Assembly: GCA_026545225.1 (NCBI GenBank)
Contig: CM048847.1
Coordinates: 14,193,835-14,257,834, forward strand
Length of the DNA: 64,000 nucleotides
Direction: 5' to 3'
Source of the DNA: Cornus controversa
Lineage: Eukaryota; Streptophyta; Magnoliopsida; Cornales; Cornaceae
The stretch's first letter is position 1, and each line of letters begins with the position of its first letter. This document shows, one piece after another, positions 11,327 to 23,836 of the stretch. The translations under genes were made by a program, and so were the position numbers. Below the pieces are notes generated by a model. The model saw only the letters and a program-made list of their open reading frames with translations. It was not told the origin of the DNA and made no database searches.

Positions 11327-13534
11327 ATGGTTGGTAGCTTACAAATTGTTTCCTTCAGATGTCCAAACGGTTGAATTTGGAACAAAGCACCATACGATTG
11401 TGATGAAGATCGGATTGACATGTTCGTCACTTCTTTTGGATGCTTTGATGGTCTAATTTGGAAAAAAGAAACTTACGATTCTGATTATGGCACGACTTCT
11501 CAAGGAATGGGTTTTTGAATCAGAACAACTCAAACAAAACTTGTTTAAAATCCTCGATAGCTTGGGAATTGTTTCTTTTACTTGTCCAGATGGTTGAAGT
11601 TGGCATAGAGCACCATACGGTTGTGATCATTCATGGGTGCAGCAAGGAATTACTCTTTTCGATTCAGGACGTCCTCACGGTCGAATTAGGCATAAAGCAA
11701 CGTATAATTCTATGTATGGCACGATTTCACGTGGATTGGACTTTTCGAATCAGGACAGGTCAAACGAAACAAGTTCAAAACCGTTGTTGTCATTCTCTAT
11801 TCTTCTGGACATCCAGATGGTCAATTCTAGCACAAAGCGCCATACGGTTGTGGTCATGCCTGGTTATTGCAAGGAATTGTTCTTTTTGACTCAGAACAAC
11901 TCAAACAAACATGGATGAAGATCGGATCGACATGCTCGTCGTTTCTTTGGGACCCTTTGATGGTTTCATTTAGAAAAAAGTAGCGTACGATTAATATTAT
12001 GGCAAGACTTCGCTTGGAATGTGGTTTTCTAATCAAAACAACTCAAATGAAACAAGTTTAAAATGGTTGGTAGCTTACAAATTGTTTCCTTCAGATGTCC
12101 AAACGGTCAAATTTGGAACAAAGCACCATACGATTGTGATGAAGATCGGATTGACAGGTTCGTCACTTCTTTTGGATGCTTTGATGGTCTAATTTGGAAA
12201 AAAGAAACTTACGATTCTGATTATGGCACGACTTCTCAAGGAATGGGTTTTTGAATCAGAACAACTCAAACAAAACTTGTTTAAAATCCTCGATAGCTTG
12301 GGAATTGTTTCTTTTACTTGTCCAGATGGTTGAAGTTGGCATAGAGCACCATACGGTTGTGATCATTCATGAGTGCAGCAAGGAATTACTCTTTTCGATT
12401 CAGGACGTCCTCACGGTCGAATTAGGCATAAAGCAACGTATAATTCTATGTATGGCACGATTTCACGTGGATTGGACTTTTCGAATCAGGACAGGTCAAA
12501 CGAAACAAGTTCAAAACCGTTGTTGTCATTCTCTATTCTTCTGGACATCCAGATGGTCAATTCTAGCACAAAGCGCCATACGGTTGTGGTCATGCCTGGT
12601 TATTGCAAGGAATTGTTCTTTTTGACTCAGAACAACTCAAACACACATGGATGAAGATCGGATCGACATGCTCGTCGTTTCTTTGGGACCCTTTGATGGT
12701 TTCATTTAGAAAAAAGTAGCGTACGATTAATATTATGGCAAGACTTCGCTTGGAATGTGGTTTTCTAATCAAAACAACTCAAATGAAACAAGTTTAAAAT
12801 GGTTGGTAGCTTACAAATTGTTTCCTTCAGATGTCCAAACGGTTGAATTTGGAACAAAGCACCATACGATTGTGATGAAGATCGGATTGACATGTTCGTC
12901 ACTTCTTTTGGATGCTTTGATGGTCTAATTTGGAAAAAAGAAACTTACGATTCTGATTATGGCACGACTTCTCAAGGAATGGGTTTTTGAATCAGAACAA
13001 CTCAAACAAAACTTGTTTAAAATCCTCGATAGCTTGGGAATTGTTTCTTTTACTTGTCCAGATGGTTGAAGTTGGCATAGAGCACCATACGGTTGTGATC
13101 ATTCATGAGTGCAGCAAGGAATTACTCTTTTCGATTCAGGACGTCCTCACGGTCGAATTAGGCATAAAGCAACGTATAATTCTATGTATGGCACGATTTC
13201 ACGTGGATTGGACTTTTCGAATCAGGACAGGTCAAACGAAACAAGTTCAAAACCGTTGTTGTCATTCTCTATTCTTCTGGACATCCAGATGGTCAATTCT
13301 AGCACAAAGCGCCATACGGTTGTGGTCATGCCTGGTTATTGCAAGGAATTGTTCTTTTTGACTCAGAACAACTCAAACAAACATGGATGAAGATCGGATC
13401 GACATGCTCGTCGTTTCTTTGGGACCCTTTGATGGTTTCATTTAGAAAAAAGTAGCGTACGATTAATATTATGGCAAGACTTCGCTTGGAATGTGGTTTT
13501 CTAATCAAAACAACTCAAATGAAACAAGTTTAAA
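11327..13534. repeat. Three hybrid X/Y monomers (Z, Z', Z), second copy
   Basis: Monomers start at 11327, 12063 and 12799, each 736 bp. This repeats the 6175-8382 triplet at an offset of 5152 bp, including the order of ACGGTTGAATTT, ACGGTCAAATTT and ACGGTTGAATTT and the rare AACACACATGG near 12642. The one difference noticed is CATGGGTGC near 11634 where the first copy has CATGAGTGC. Confidence 0.92.
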
Positions 13535-16478
13535 ATGGTTGGTAGCTTACAAATTGTTTCCTTCAGATGTCCAAACGGTCGAATTTGGAACAAAGCACCA
13601 TACGATTGTGATGAAGATCGGATTGACATGTTCGTCACTTCTTTTGGATGCTTTGATGGTCTAATTTGGAAAAAAGAAACTTACGATTCTGATTATGGCA
13701 CGACTTCTCAAGGAATGGGTTTTTGAATCAGAACAACTCAAACAAAACTTGTTTAAAATCCTCGATAGCTTGGGAATTGTTTCTTTTACTTGTCCAGATG
13801 GTTGAAGTTGGCATAGAGCACCATACGGTTGTGATCATTCATGGGTGCAGCATGGAATTACTCTTTTCGATTCAGGACGTCCTGACGGTTGAATTTGGCA
13901 TAAAGGACCGTATAATTCTAGGTATGGCACGATTTCACGTGGATTGGACTTTTCGAATCAGGACAAGTCAAACGAAACAAGTTCGAAACCGTTGTTGTCA
14001 TTCTCTATTTTTCTGGACATCCAGATGGTCAATTCTAGCACAAAGCGCCATACGGTTGTCGTCATGCCTGATTATTGCAAGCAATAGTTCTTTCGACTCA
14101 GAACAACTCAAATAGACGTGGATGAAGATCGGATCGACATGCTCGTCGTTTCTTTGGGACGCTTTGATGGTTTCATTTAGAAAAAAGCAGCGTACGGATA
14201 CTATTATGGCACGACTTCTCTTGGAATGTGGTTTTCTAATCATAACAACTCAAATGAAACAAGTTTAAAATGGTTGGTAGCTTGCAAATTGTTTCCTTTA
14301 GATGTCGAAACGGTCGAATTTGGAACAAAGCACCATACGGTTGTGATGAAGATCGGATTGACAGGTTCGTCACTTCTTTTGGATGCTTTGATGGTCTAAT
14401 TTGGAAAAAAGAAACTTACGATTCTGATTATGACACAACTTCTCAAGCAATGGGGTTTTTGAATCAGAACAACTGAAACTAAACTTGTTTAAAATCATCG
14501 ATAGCTTGGGAATTGTTTCTTTTACTTGTCCAGATGGTTGAAGTTGGCATAGAGCACCATACGGTTGTGATCATTCATGAGTGCAGCAAGGAATTACTCT
14601 TTTCGATTCAGGACGTCCTCACGGTCGAATTAGGCATAAAGCAACGTATAATTCTATGTATGGCACGATTTCACGTGGATTGGACTTTTCGAATCAGGAC
14701 AGGTCAAACGAAACAAGTTCAAAACCGTTGTTGTCATTCTCTATTCTTCTGGACATCCAGATGGTCAATTCTAGCACAAAGCGCCATACGGTTGTGGTCA
14801 TGCCTGGTTATTGCAAGGAATTGTTCTTTTTGACTCAGAACAACTCAAACAAACATGGATGAAGATCGGATCGACATGCTCGTCGTTTCTTTGGGACCCT
14901 TTGATGGTTTCATTTAGAAAAAAGTAGCGTACGATTAATATTATGGCAAGACTTCGCTTGGAATGTGGTTTTCTAATCAAAACAACTCAAATGAAACAAG
15001 TTTAAAATGGTTGGTAGCTTACAAATTGTTTCCTTCAGATGTCCAAACGGTCGAATTTGGAACAAAGCACCATACGATTGTGATGAAGATCGGATTGACA
15101 TGTTCGTCACTTCTTTTGGATGCTTTGATGGTCTAATTTGGAAAAAAGAAACTTACGATTCTGATTATGGCACGACTTCTCAAGGAATGGGTTTTTGAAT
15201 CAGAACAACTCAAACAAAACTTGTTTAAAATCCTCGATAGCTTGGGAATTGTTTCTTTTACTTGTCCAGATGGTTGAAGTTGGCATAGAGCACCATACGG
15301 TTGTGATCATTCATGGGTGCAGCATGGAATTACTCTTTTCGATTCAGGACGTCCTGACGGTTGAATTTGGCATAAAGGACCGTATAATTCTAGGTATGGC
15401 ACGATTTCACGTGGATTGGACTTTTCGAATCAGGACAGGTCAAACGAAACAAGTTCGAAACCGTTGTTGTCATTCTCTATTTTTCTGGACATCCAGATGG
15501 TCAATTCTAGGACAAAGCGCCATACGGTTGTCGTCATGCCTGATTATTGCAAGCAATAGTTCTTTCGACTCAGAACAACTCAAACAGACGTGGATGAAGA
15601 TCGGATCGACATGCTCGTCGTTTCTTTGGGACGCTTTGATGGTTTCATTTAGAAAAAAGCAGCGTACGATTACTATTATGGCACGACTTCTCTTGGAATG
15701 TGGTTTTCTAATCATAACAACTCAAATGAAACAAGTTTAAAATGGTTGGTAGCTTGCAAATTGTTTCCTTTAGATGTCGAAACGGTCGAATTTGGAACAA
15801 AGCACCATACGGTTGTGATGAAGATCGGATTGACAGGTTCGTCACTTCTTTTGGATGCTTTGATGGTCTAATTTGGAAAAAAGAAACTTACGATTCTGAT
15901 TATGACACAACTTCTCAAGCAATGGGGTTTTTGAATCAGAACAACTGAAACTAAACTTGTTTAAAATCATCGATAGCTTGGGAATTGTTTCTTTTACTTG
16001 TCCAGATGGTTGAAGTTGGCATAGAGCACCATACGGTTGTGATCATTCATGAGTGCAGCAAGGAATTACTCTTTTCGATTCAGGACGTCCTCACGGTCGA
16101 ATTAGGCATAAAGCAACGTATAATTCTATGTATGGCACGATTTCACGTGGATTGGACTTTTCGAATCAGGACAGGTCAAACGAAACAAGTTCAAAACCGT
16201 TGTTGTCATTCTCTATTCTTCTGGACATCCAGATGGTCAATTCTAGCACAAAGCGCCATACGGTTGTGGTCATGCCTGGTTATTGCAAGGAATTGTTCTT
16301 TTTGACTCAGAACAACTCAAACAAACATGGATGAAGATCGGATCGACATGCTCGTCGTTTCTTTGGGACCCTTTGATGGTTTCATTTAGAAAAAAGTAGC
16401 GTACGATTAATATTATGGCAAGACTTCGCTTGGAATGTGGTTTTCTAATCAAAACAACTCAAATGAAACAAGTTTAAA
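13535..16478. repeat. Two X-Y dimers after the second hybrid triplet
   Basis: Monomers start at 13535 (X), 14270 (Y), 15007 (X) and 15742 (Y). The monomer at 13535 copies the one at 8383, apart from GTACGGATAC near 14192 where the first copy has GTACGATTAC. The X at 15007 has AAAGGACCGT, GACAGGTCAAACG and AGGACAAAGCGCC, a combination that returns at 17950. Confidence 0.9.
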
Positions 16479-19420
16479 ATGGTTGGTAGCTTACAAATTG
16501 TTTCCTTCAGATGTCCAAACGGTCGAATTTGGAACAAAGCACCATACGATTGTGATGAAGATCGGATTAACATGTTCGTCACTTCTTTTGGATGCTTTGA
16601 TGGTCTAATTTGGAAAAAAGAAACTTACGATTCTGATTATGGCACGACTTCTCAAGGAATGGGTTTTTGAATCAGAACAACTCAAACAAAACTTGTTTAA
16701 AATCCTCGATAGCTTGGGAATTGTTTCTTTTACTTGTCCAGATGGTTTTGTTGGCATAGAGCACCATACGGTTGTGATCATTCATGGGTGCAGCATGGAA
16801 TTACTCTTTTCGATTCAGGACGTCCTGACGGTTGAATTTGGCATAAAGGACCGTATAATTCTAGGTATGGCACGATTTCACGTGGATTGGACTTTTCGAA
16901 TCAGGACAAGTCAAACGAAACAAGTTCGAAACCGTTGTTGTCATTCTCTATTTTTCTGGACATCCAGATGGTCAATTCTAGCACAAAGCGCCATACGGTT
17001 GTCGTCATGCCTGATTATTGCAAGCAATAGTTCTTTCGACTCAGAACAACTCAAACAGACGTGGATGAAGATCGGATCGACATGCTCGTCGTTTCTTTGG
17101 GACGCTTTGATGGTTTCATTTAGAAAAAAGCAGCGTACGATTACTATTATGGCACGACTTCTCTTGGAATGTGGTTTTCTAATCATAACAACTCAAATGA
17201 AACAAGTTTAAAATGGTTGGTAGCTTGCAAATTGTTTCCTTTAGATGTCGAAACGGTCGAATTTGGAACAAAGCACCATACGGTTGTGATGAAGATCGGA
17301 TTGACAGGTTCGTCACTTCTTTTGGATGCTTTGATGGTCTAATTTGGAAAAAAGAAACTTACGATTCTGATTATGACACAACTTCTCAAGCAATGGGGTT
17401 TTTGAATCAGAACAACTGAAACTAAACTTGTTTAAAATCATCGATAGCTTGGGAATTGTTTCTTTTACTTGTCCAGATGGTTGAAGTTGGCATAGAGCAC
17501 CATACGGTTGTGATCATTCATGAGTGCAGCAAGGAATTACTCTTTTCGATTCAGGACGTCCTCACGGTCGAATTAGGCATAAAGCAACGTATAATTCTAT
17601 GTATGGCACGATTTCACGTGGATTGGACTTTTCGAATCAGGACAGGTCAAACGAAACAAGTTCAAAACCGTTGTTGTCATTCTCTATTCTTCTGGACATC
17701 CAGATGGTCAATTCTAGCACAAAGCGCCATACGGTTGTGGTCATGCCTGGTTATTGCAAGGAATTGTTCTTTTTGACTCAGAACAACTCAAACAAACATG
17801 GATGAAGATCGGATCGACATGCTCGTCGTTTCTTTGGGACCCTTTGATGGTTTCATTTAGAAAAAAGTAGCGTACGATTAATATTATGGCAAGACTTCGC
17901 TTGGAATGTGGTTTTCTAATCAAAACAACTCAAATGAAACAAGTTTAAAATGGTTGGTAGCTTACAAATTGTTTCCTTCAGATGTCCAAACGGTCGAATT
18001 TGGAACAAAGCACCATACGATTGTGATGAAGATCGGATTGACATGTTCGTCACTTCTTTTGGATGCTTTGATGGTCTAATTTGGAAAAAAGAAACTTACG
18101 ATTCTGATTATGGCACGACTTCTCAAGGAATGGGTTTTTGAATCAGAACAACTCAAACAAAACTTGTTTAAAATCCTCGATAGCTTGGGAATTGTTTCTT
18201 TTACTTGTCCAGATGGTTTTGTTGGCATAGAGCACCATACGGTTGTGATCATTCATGGGTGCAGCATGGAATTACTCTTTTCGATTCAGGACGTCCTGAC
18301 GGTTGAATTTGGCATAAAGGACCGTATAATTCTAGGTATGGCACGATTTCACGTGGATTGGACTTTTCGAATCAGGACAGGTCAAACGAAACAAGTTCGA
18401 AACCGTTGTTGTCATTCTCTATTTTTCTGGACATCCAGATGGTCAATTCTAGGACAAAGCGCCATACGGTTGTCGTCATGCCTGATTATTGCAAGCAATA
18501 GTTCTTTCGACTCAGAACAACTCAAACAGACGTGGATGAAGATCGGATCGACATGCTCGTCGTTTCTTTGGGACGCTTTGATGGTTTCATTTAGAAAAAA
18601 GCAGCGTACGATTACTATTATGGCACGACTTCTCTTGGAATGTGGTTTTCTAATCATAACAACTCAAATGAAACAAGTTTAAAATGGTTGGTAGCTTGCA
18701 AATTGTTTCCTTTAGATGTCGAAACGGTCGAATTTGGAACAAAGCACCATACGGTTGTGATGAAGATCGGATTGACAGGTTCGTCACTTCTTTTGGATGC
18801 TTTGATGGTCTAATTTGGAAAAAAGAAACTTACGATTCTGATTATGACACAACTTCTCAAGCAATGGGGTTTTTGAATCAGAACAACTGAAACTAAACTT
18901 GTTTAAAATCATCGATAGCTTGGGAATTGTTTCTTTTACTTGTCCAGATGGTTGAAGTTGGCATAGAGCACCATACGGTTGTGATCATTCATGAGTGCAG
19001 CAAGGAATTACTCTTTTCGATTCAGGACGTCCTCACGGTCGAATTAGGCATAAAGCAACGTATAATTCTATGTATGGCACGATTTCACGTGGATTGGACT
19101 TTTCGAATCAGGACAGGTCAAACGAAACAAGTTCAAAACCGTTGTTGTCATTCTCTATTCTTCTGGACATCCAGATGGTCAATTCTAGCACAAAGCGCCA
19201 TACGGTTGTGGTCATGCCTGGTTATTGCAAGGAATTGTTCTTTTTGACTCAGAACAACTCAAACAAACATGGATGAAGATCGGATCGACATGCTCGTCGT
19301 TTCTTTGGGACCCTTTGATGGTTTCATTTAGAAAAAAGTAGCGTACGATTAATATTATGGCAAGACTTCGCTTGGAATGTGGTTTTCTAATCAAAACAAC
19401 TCAAATGAAACAAGTTTAAA
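16479..19420. repeat. Two 1471-bp dimers sharing an indel in subunit B
   Basis: Monomers start at 16479 (X, 734 bp), 17213 (Y, 737), 17950 (X, 734) and 18684 (Y, 737). Both X copies read CAGATGGTTTTGTTGGC where all others read CAGATGGTTGAAGTTGGC, a net loss of one base (near 16740 and 18211). This shortens the dimer to 1471 bp and shows that one was copied from the other. They are not identical: the first has GACAAGTC and AGCACAAAG, the second GACAGGTC and AGGACAAAG. Confidence 0.9.
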
Positions 19421-22400
19421 ATGGTTGGTAGCTTACAAATTGTTTCCTTCAGATGTCCAAACGGTCGAATTTGGAACAAAGCACCATACGATTGTGATGA
19501 AGATCGGATTGACATGTTCGTCACTTCTTTTGGATGCTTTGATGGTCTAATTTGGAAAAAAGAAACTTACGATTCTGATTATGGCACGACTTCTCAAGGA
19601 ATGGGTTTTTGAATCAGAACAACTCAAACAAAACTTGTTTAAAATCCTCGATAGCTTGGGAATTGTTTCTTTTACTTGTCCAGATGGTTGAAGTTGGCAT
19701 AGAGCACCATACGGTTGTGATCATTCATGGGTGCAGCATGGAATTACTCTTTTCGATTCAGGACGTCCTGACGGTTGAATTTGGCATAAAGCAACGTATA
19801 ATTCTAGGTATGGCACGATTTCACGTGGATTGGACTTTTCGAATCAGGACAGGTCAAACCAAACAAGTTCAAAACCGTTGTTGTCATTCTCTATTCTTCT
19901 AGACATCCAGATGGTCAATTCTAGGACAAAGCACCATACGGTTGTGGCCATGCCTGGTTATTGCAAGCAATAGTTCTTTCGACTCAGAACAACTCAAACA
20001 GACATGGATGAAGATCGGATCGACATGCTCGTCGTTTCTTTGGGACGCTTTGATGGTTTCATTTAGAAAAAAGCAGCGTACGATTACTATTATGGCACGA
20101 CTTCTCTTGGAATGTGGTTTTCTAATCATAACAACTCAAATGAAACAAGTTTAAAATGGTTGGTAGCTTGCAAATTGTTTCCTTTAGATGTCGAAACGGT
20201 CGAATTTGGAACAAAGCACCATACGGTTGTGATGAAGATCGGATTGACAGGTTCGTCACTTCTTTTGGATGCTTTGATGGTCTAATTTGGAAAAAAGAAA
20301 CTTACGATTCTGATTATGACACAACTTCTCAAGCAATGGGGTTTTTGAATCAGAACAACTGAAACTAAACTTGTTTAAAATCATCGATAGCTTGGGAATT
20401 GTTTCTTTTACTTGTCCAGATGGTTGAAGTTGGCATAGAGCACCATACGGTTGTGATCATTCATGAGTGCAGCAAGGAATTACTCTTTTCGATTCAGGAC
20501 GTCCTCACGGTCGAATTAGGCATAAAGCAACGTATAATTCTATGTATGGCACGATTTCACGGGGATTGGACTTTTCGAATCAGGACAGGTCAAACGAAAC
20601 AAGTTCAAAACCGTTGTTGTCATTCTCTATTCTTCTGGACATCCAGATGGTCAATTCTAGCACAAAGCGCCATACGGTTGTGGTCATGCCTGGTTATTGC
20701 AAGGAATTGTTCTTTTTGACTCAGAACAACTCAAACAAACATGGATGAAGATCGGATCGACATGCTCGTCGTTTCTTTGGGACCCTTTGATGGTTTCATT
20801 TAGAAAAAAGTAGCGTACGATTAATATTATGGCAAGACTTCGCTTGGAATGTGGTTTTCTAATCAAAACAACTCAAATGAAACAAGTTTAAAATGGTTGG
20901 TAGCTTACAAATTGTTTCCTTCAGATGTCCAAACGGTCGAATTTGGAACAAAGCACCATACGATTGTGATGAAGATCGGATTGACATGTTCGTCACTTCT
21001 TTTGGATGCTTTGATGGTCTAATTTGGAAAAAAGAAACTTACGATTCTGATTATGGCACGACTTCTCAAGGAATGGGTTTTTGAATCAGAACAACTCAAA
21101 CAAAACTTGTTTAAAATCCTCGATAGCTTGGGAATTGTTTCTTTCACTTGTCCAGATGGTTGAAGTTGGCATAGAGCACCATACGGTTGTGATCATTCAT
21201 GGGTGCAGCATGGAATTACTCTTTTCGATTCAGGACGTCCTGACGGTTGAATTTGGCATAAAGCAACGTATAATTCTAGGTATGGCACGATTTCACGTGG
21301 ATTGGACTTTTCGAATCAGGACAAGTCAAACGAAACAAGTTCGAAACCGTTGTTGTCATTCTCTATTTTTCTGGACATCCAGATGGTCAATTCTAGCACA
21401 AAGCGCCATACGGTTGTCGTCATGCCTGATTATTGCAAGCAATAGTTCTTTCGACTCAGAACAACTCAAACAGACATGGATGAAGATCGGATCGACATGC
21501 TCGTCGTTTCTTTGGGACGCTTTGATGGTTTCATTTAGAAAAAAGCAGCGTACGATTACTATTATGGCACGACTTCTCTTGGAATGTGGTTTTCTAATCA
21601 TAACAACTCAAATGAAACAAGTTTAAAATGGTTGGTAGCTTGCAAATTGTTTCCTTTAGATGTCGAAACGGTCGAATTTGGAACAAAGCACCATACGGTT
21701 GTGATGAAGATCGGATTGACAGGTTCGTCACTTCTTTTGGATGCTTTGATGGTCTAATTTGGAAAAAAGAAACTTACGATTCTGATTATGACACAACTTC
21801 TCAAGCAATGGGGTTTTTGAATCAGAACAACTGAAACTAAACTTGTTTAAAATCATCGATAGCTTGGGAATTGTTTCTTTTACTTGTCCAGATGGTTGAA
21901 GTTGGCATAGAGCACCATACGGTTGTGATCATTCATGAGTGCAGCAAGGAATTACTCTTTTCGATTCAGGACGTCCTCACGGTCGAATTAGGCATAAAGC
22001 AACGTATAATTCTATGTATGGCACGATTTCACGGGGATTGGACTTTTCGAATCAGGACAGGTCAAACGAAACAAGTTCAAAACCGTTGTTGTCATTCTCT
22101 ATTCTTCTGGACATCCAGATGGTCAATTCTAGCACAAAGCGCCATACGGTTGTGGTCATGCCTGGTTATTGCAAGGAATTGTTCTTTTTGACTCAGAACA
22201 ACTCAAACAAACATGGATGAAGATCGGATCGACATGCTCGTCGTTTCTTTGGGACCCTTTGATGGTTTCATTTAGAAAAAAGTAGCGTACGATTAATATT
22301 ATGGCAAGACTTCGCTTGGAATGTGGTTTTCTAATCAAAACAACTCAAATGAAACAAGTTTAAAATGGTTGGTAGCTTACAAATTGTTTCCTTCAGATGT

Positions 22401-23836
22401 CCAAACGGTCGAATTTGGAACAAAGCACCATACGATTGTGATGAAGATCGGATTGACATGTTCGTCACTTCTTTTGGATGCTTTGATGGTCTAATTTGGA
22501 AAAAAGAAACTTACGATTCTGATTATGGCACGACTTCTCAAGGAATGGGTTTTTGAATCAGAACAACTCAAACAAAACTTGTTTAAAATCCTCGATAGCT
22601 TGGGAATTGTTTCTTTCACTTGTCCAGATGGTTGAAGTTGGCATAGAGCACCATACGGTTGTGATCATTCATGGGTGCAGCATGGAATTACTCTTTTCGA
22701 TTCAGGACGTCCTGACGGTTGAATTTGGCATAAAGCAACGTATAATTCTAGGTATGGCACGATTTCACGTGGATTGGACTTTTCGAATCAGGACAAGTCA
22801 AACGAAACAAGTTCGAAACCGTTGTTGTCATTCTCTATTTTTCTGGACATCCAGATGGTCAATTCTAGCACAAAGCGCCATACGGTTGTCGTCATGCCTG
22901 ATTATTGCAAGCAATAGTTCTTTCGACTCAGAACAACTCAAACAGACATGGATGAAGATCGGATCGACATGCTCGTCGTTTCTTTGGGACGCTTTGATGG
23001 TTTCATTTAGAAAAAAGCAGCGTACGATTACTATTATGGCACGACTTCTCTTGGAATGTGGTTTTCTAATCATAACAACTCAAATGAAACAAGTTTAAAA
23101 TGGTTGGTAGCTTGCAAATTGTTTCCTTTAGATGTCGAAACGGTCGAATTTGGAACAAAGCACCATACGGTTGTGATGAAGATCGGATTGACAGGTTCGT
23201 CACTTCTTTTGGATGCTTTGATGGTCTAATTTGGAAAAAAGAAACTTACGATTCTGATTATGACACAACTTCTCAAGCAATGGGGTTTTTGAATCAGAAC
23301 AACTGAAACTAAACTTGTTTAAAATCATCGATAGCTTGGGAATTGTTTCTTTTACTTGTCCAGATGGTTGAAGTTGGCATAGAGCACCATACGGTTGTGA
23401 TCATTCATGAGTGCAGCAAGGAATTACTCTTTTCGATTCAGGACGTCCTCACGGTCGAATTAGGCATAAAGCAACGTATAATTCTATGTATGGCACGATT
23501 TCACGGGGATTGGACTTTTCGAATCAGGACAGGTCAAACGAAACAAGTTCAAAACCGTTGTTGTCATTCTCTATTCTTCTGGACATCCAGATGGTCAATT
23601 CTAGCACAAAGCGCCATACGGTTGTGGTCATGCCTGGTTATTGCAAGGAATTGTTCTTTTTGACTCAGAACAACTCAAACAAACATGGATGAAGATCGGA
23701 TCGACATGCTCGTCGTTTCTTTGGGACCCTTTGATGGTTTCATTTAGAAAAAAGTAGCGTACGATTAATATTATGGCAAGACTTCGCTTGGAATGTGGTT
23801 TTCTAATCAAAACAACTCAAATGAAACAAGTTTAAA
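19421..23836. repeat. Three dimers with local variants
   Basis: Monomers start at 19421 (X'), 20156 (Y), 20893 (X), 21628 (Y), 22365 (X) and 23100 (Y). All three Y copies have TTTCACGGGGATTGG instead of TTTCACGTGGATTGG. The X copies at 20893 and 22365 both have TTTCTTTCACTTG instead of TTTCTTTTACTTG. These two dimers therefore look like a recent 1472-bp duplication. The X' at 19421 matches the one at 287 in its CTTCTAGAC and GTTGTGGCCATG variants. Confidence 0.9.
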
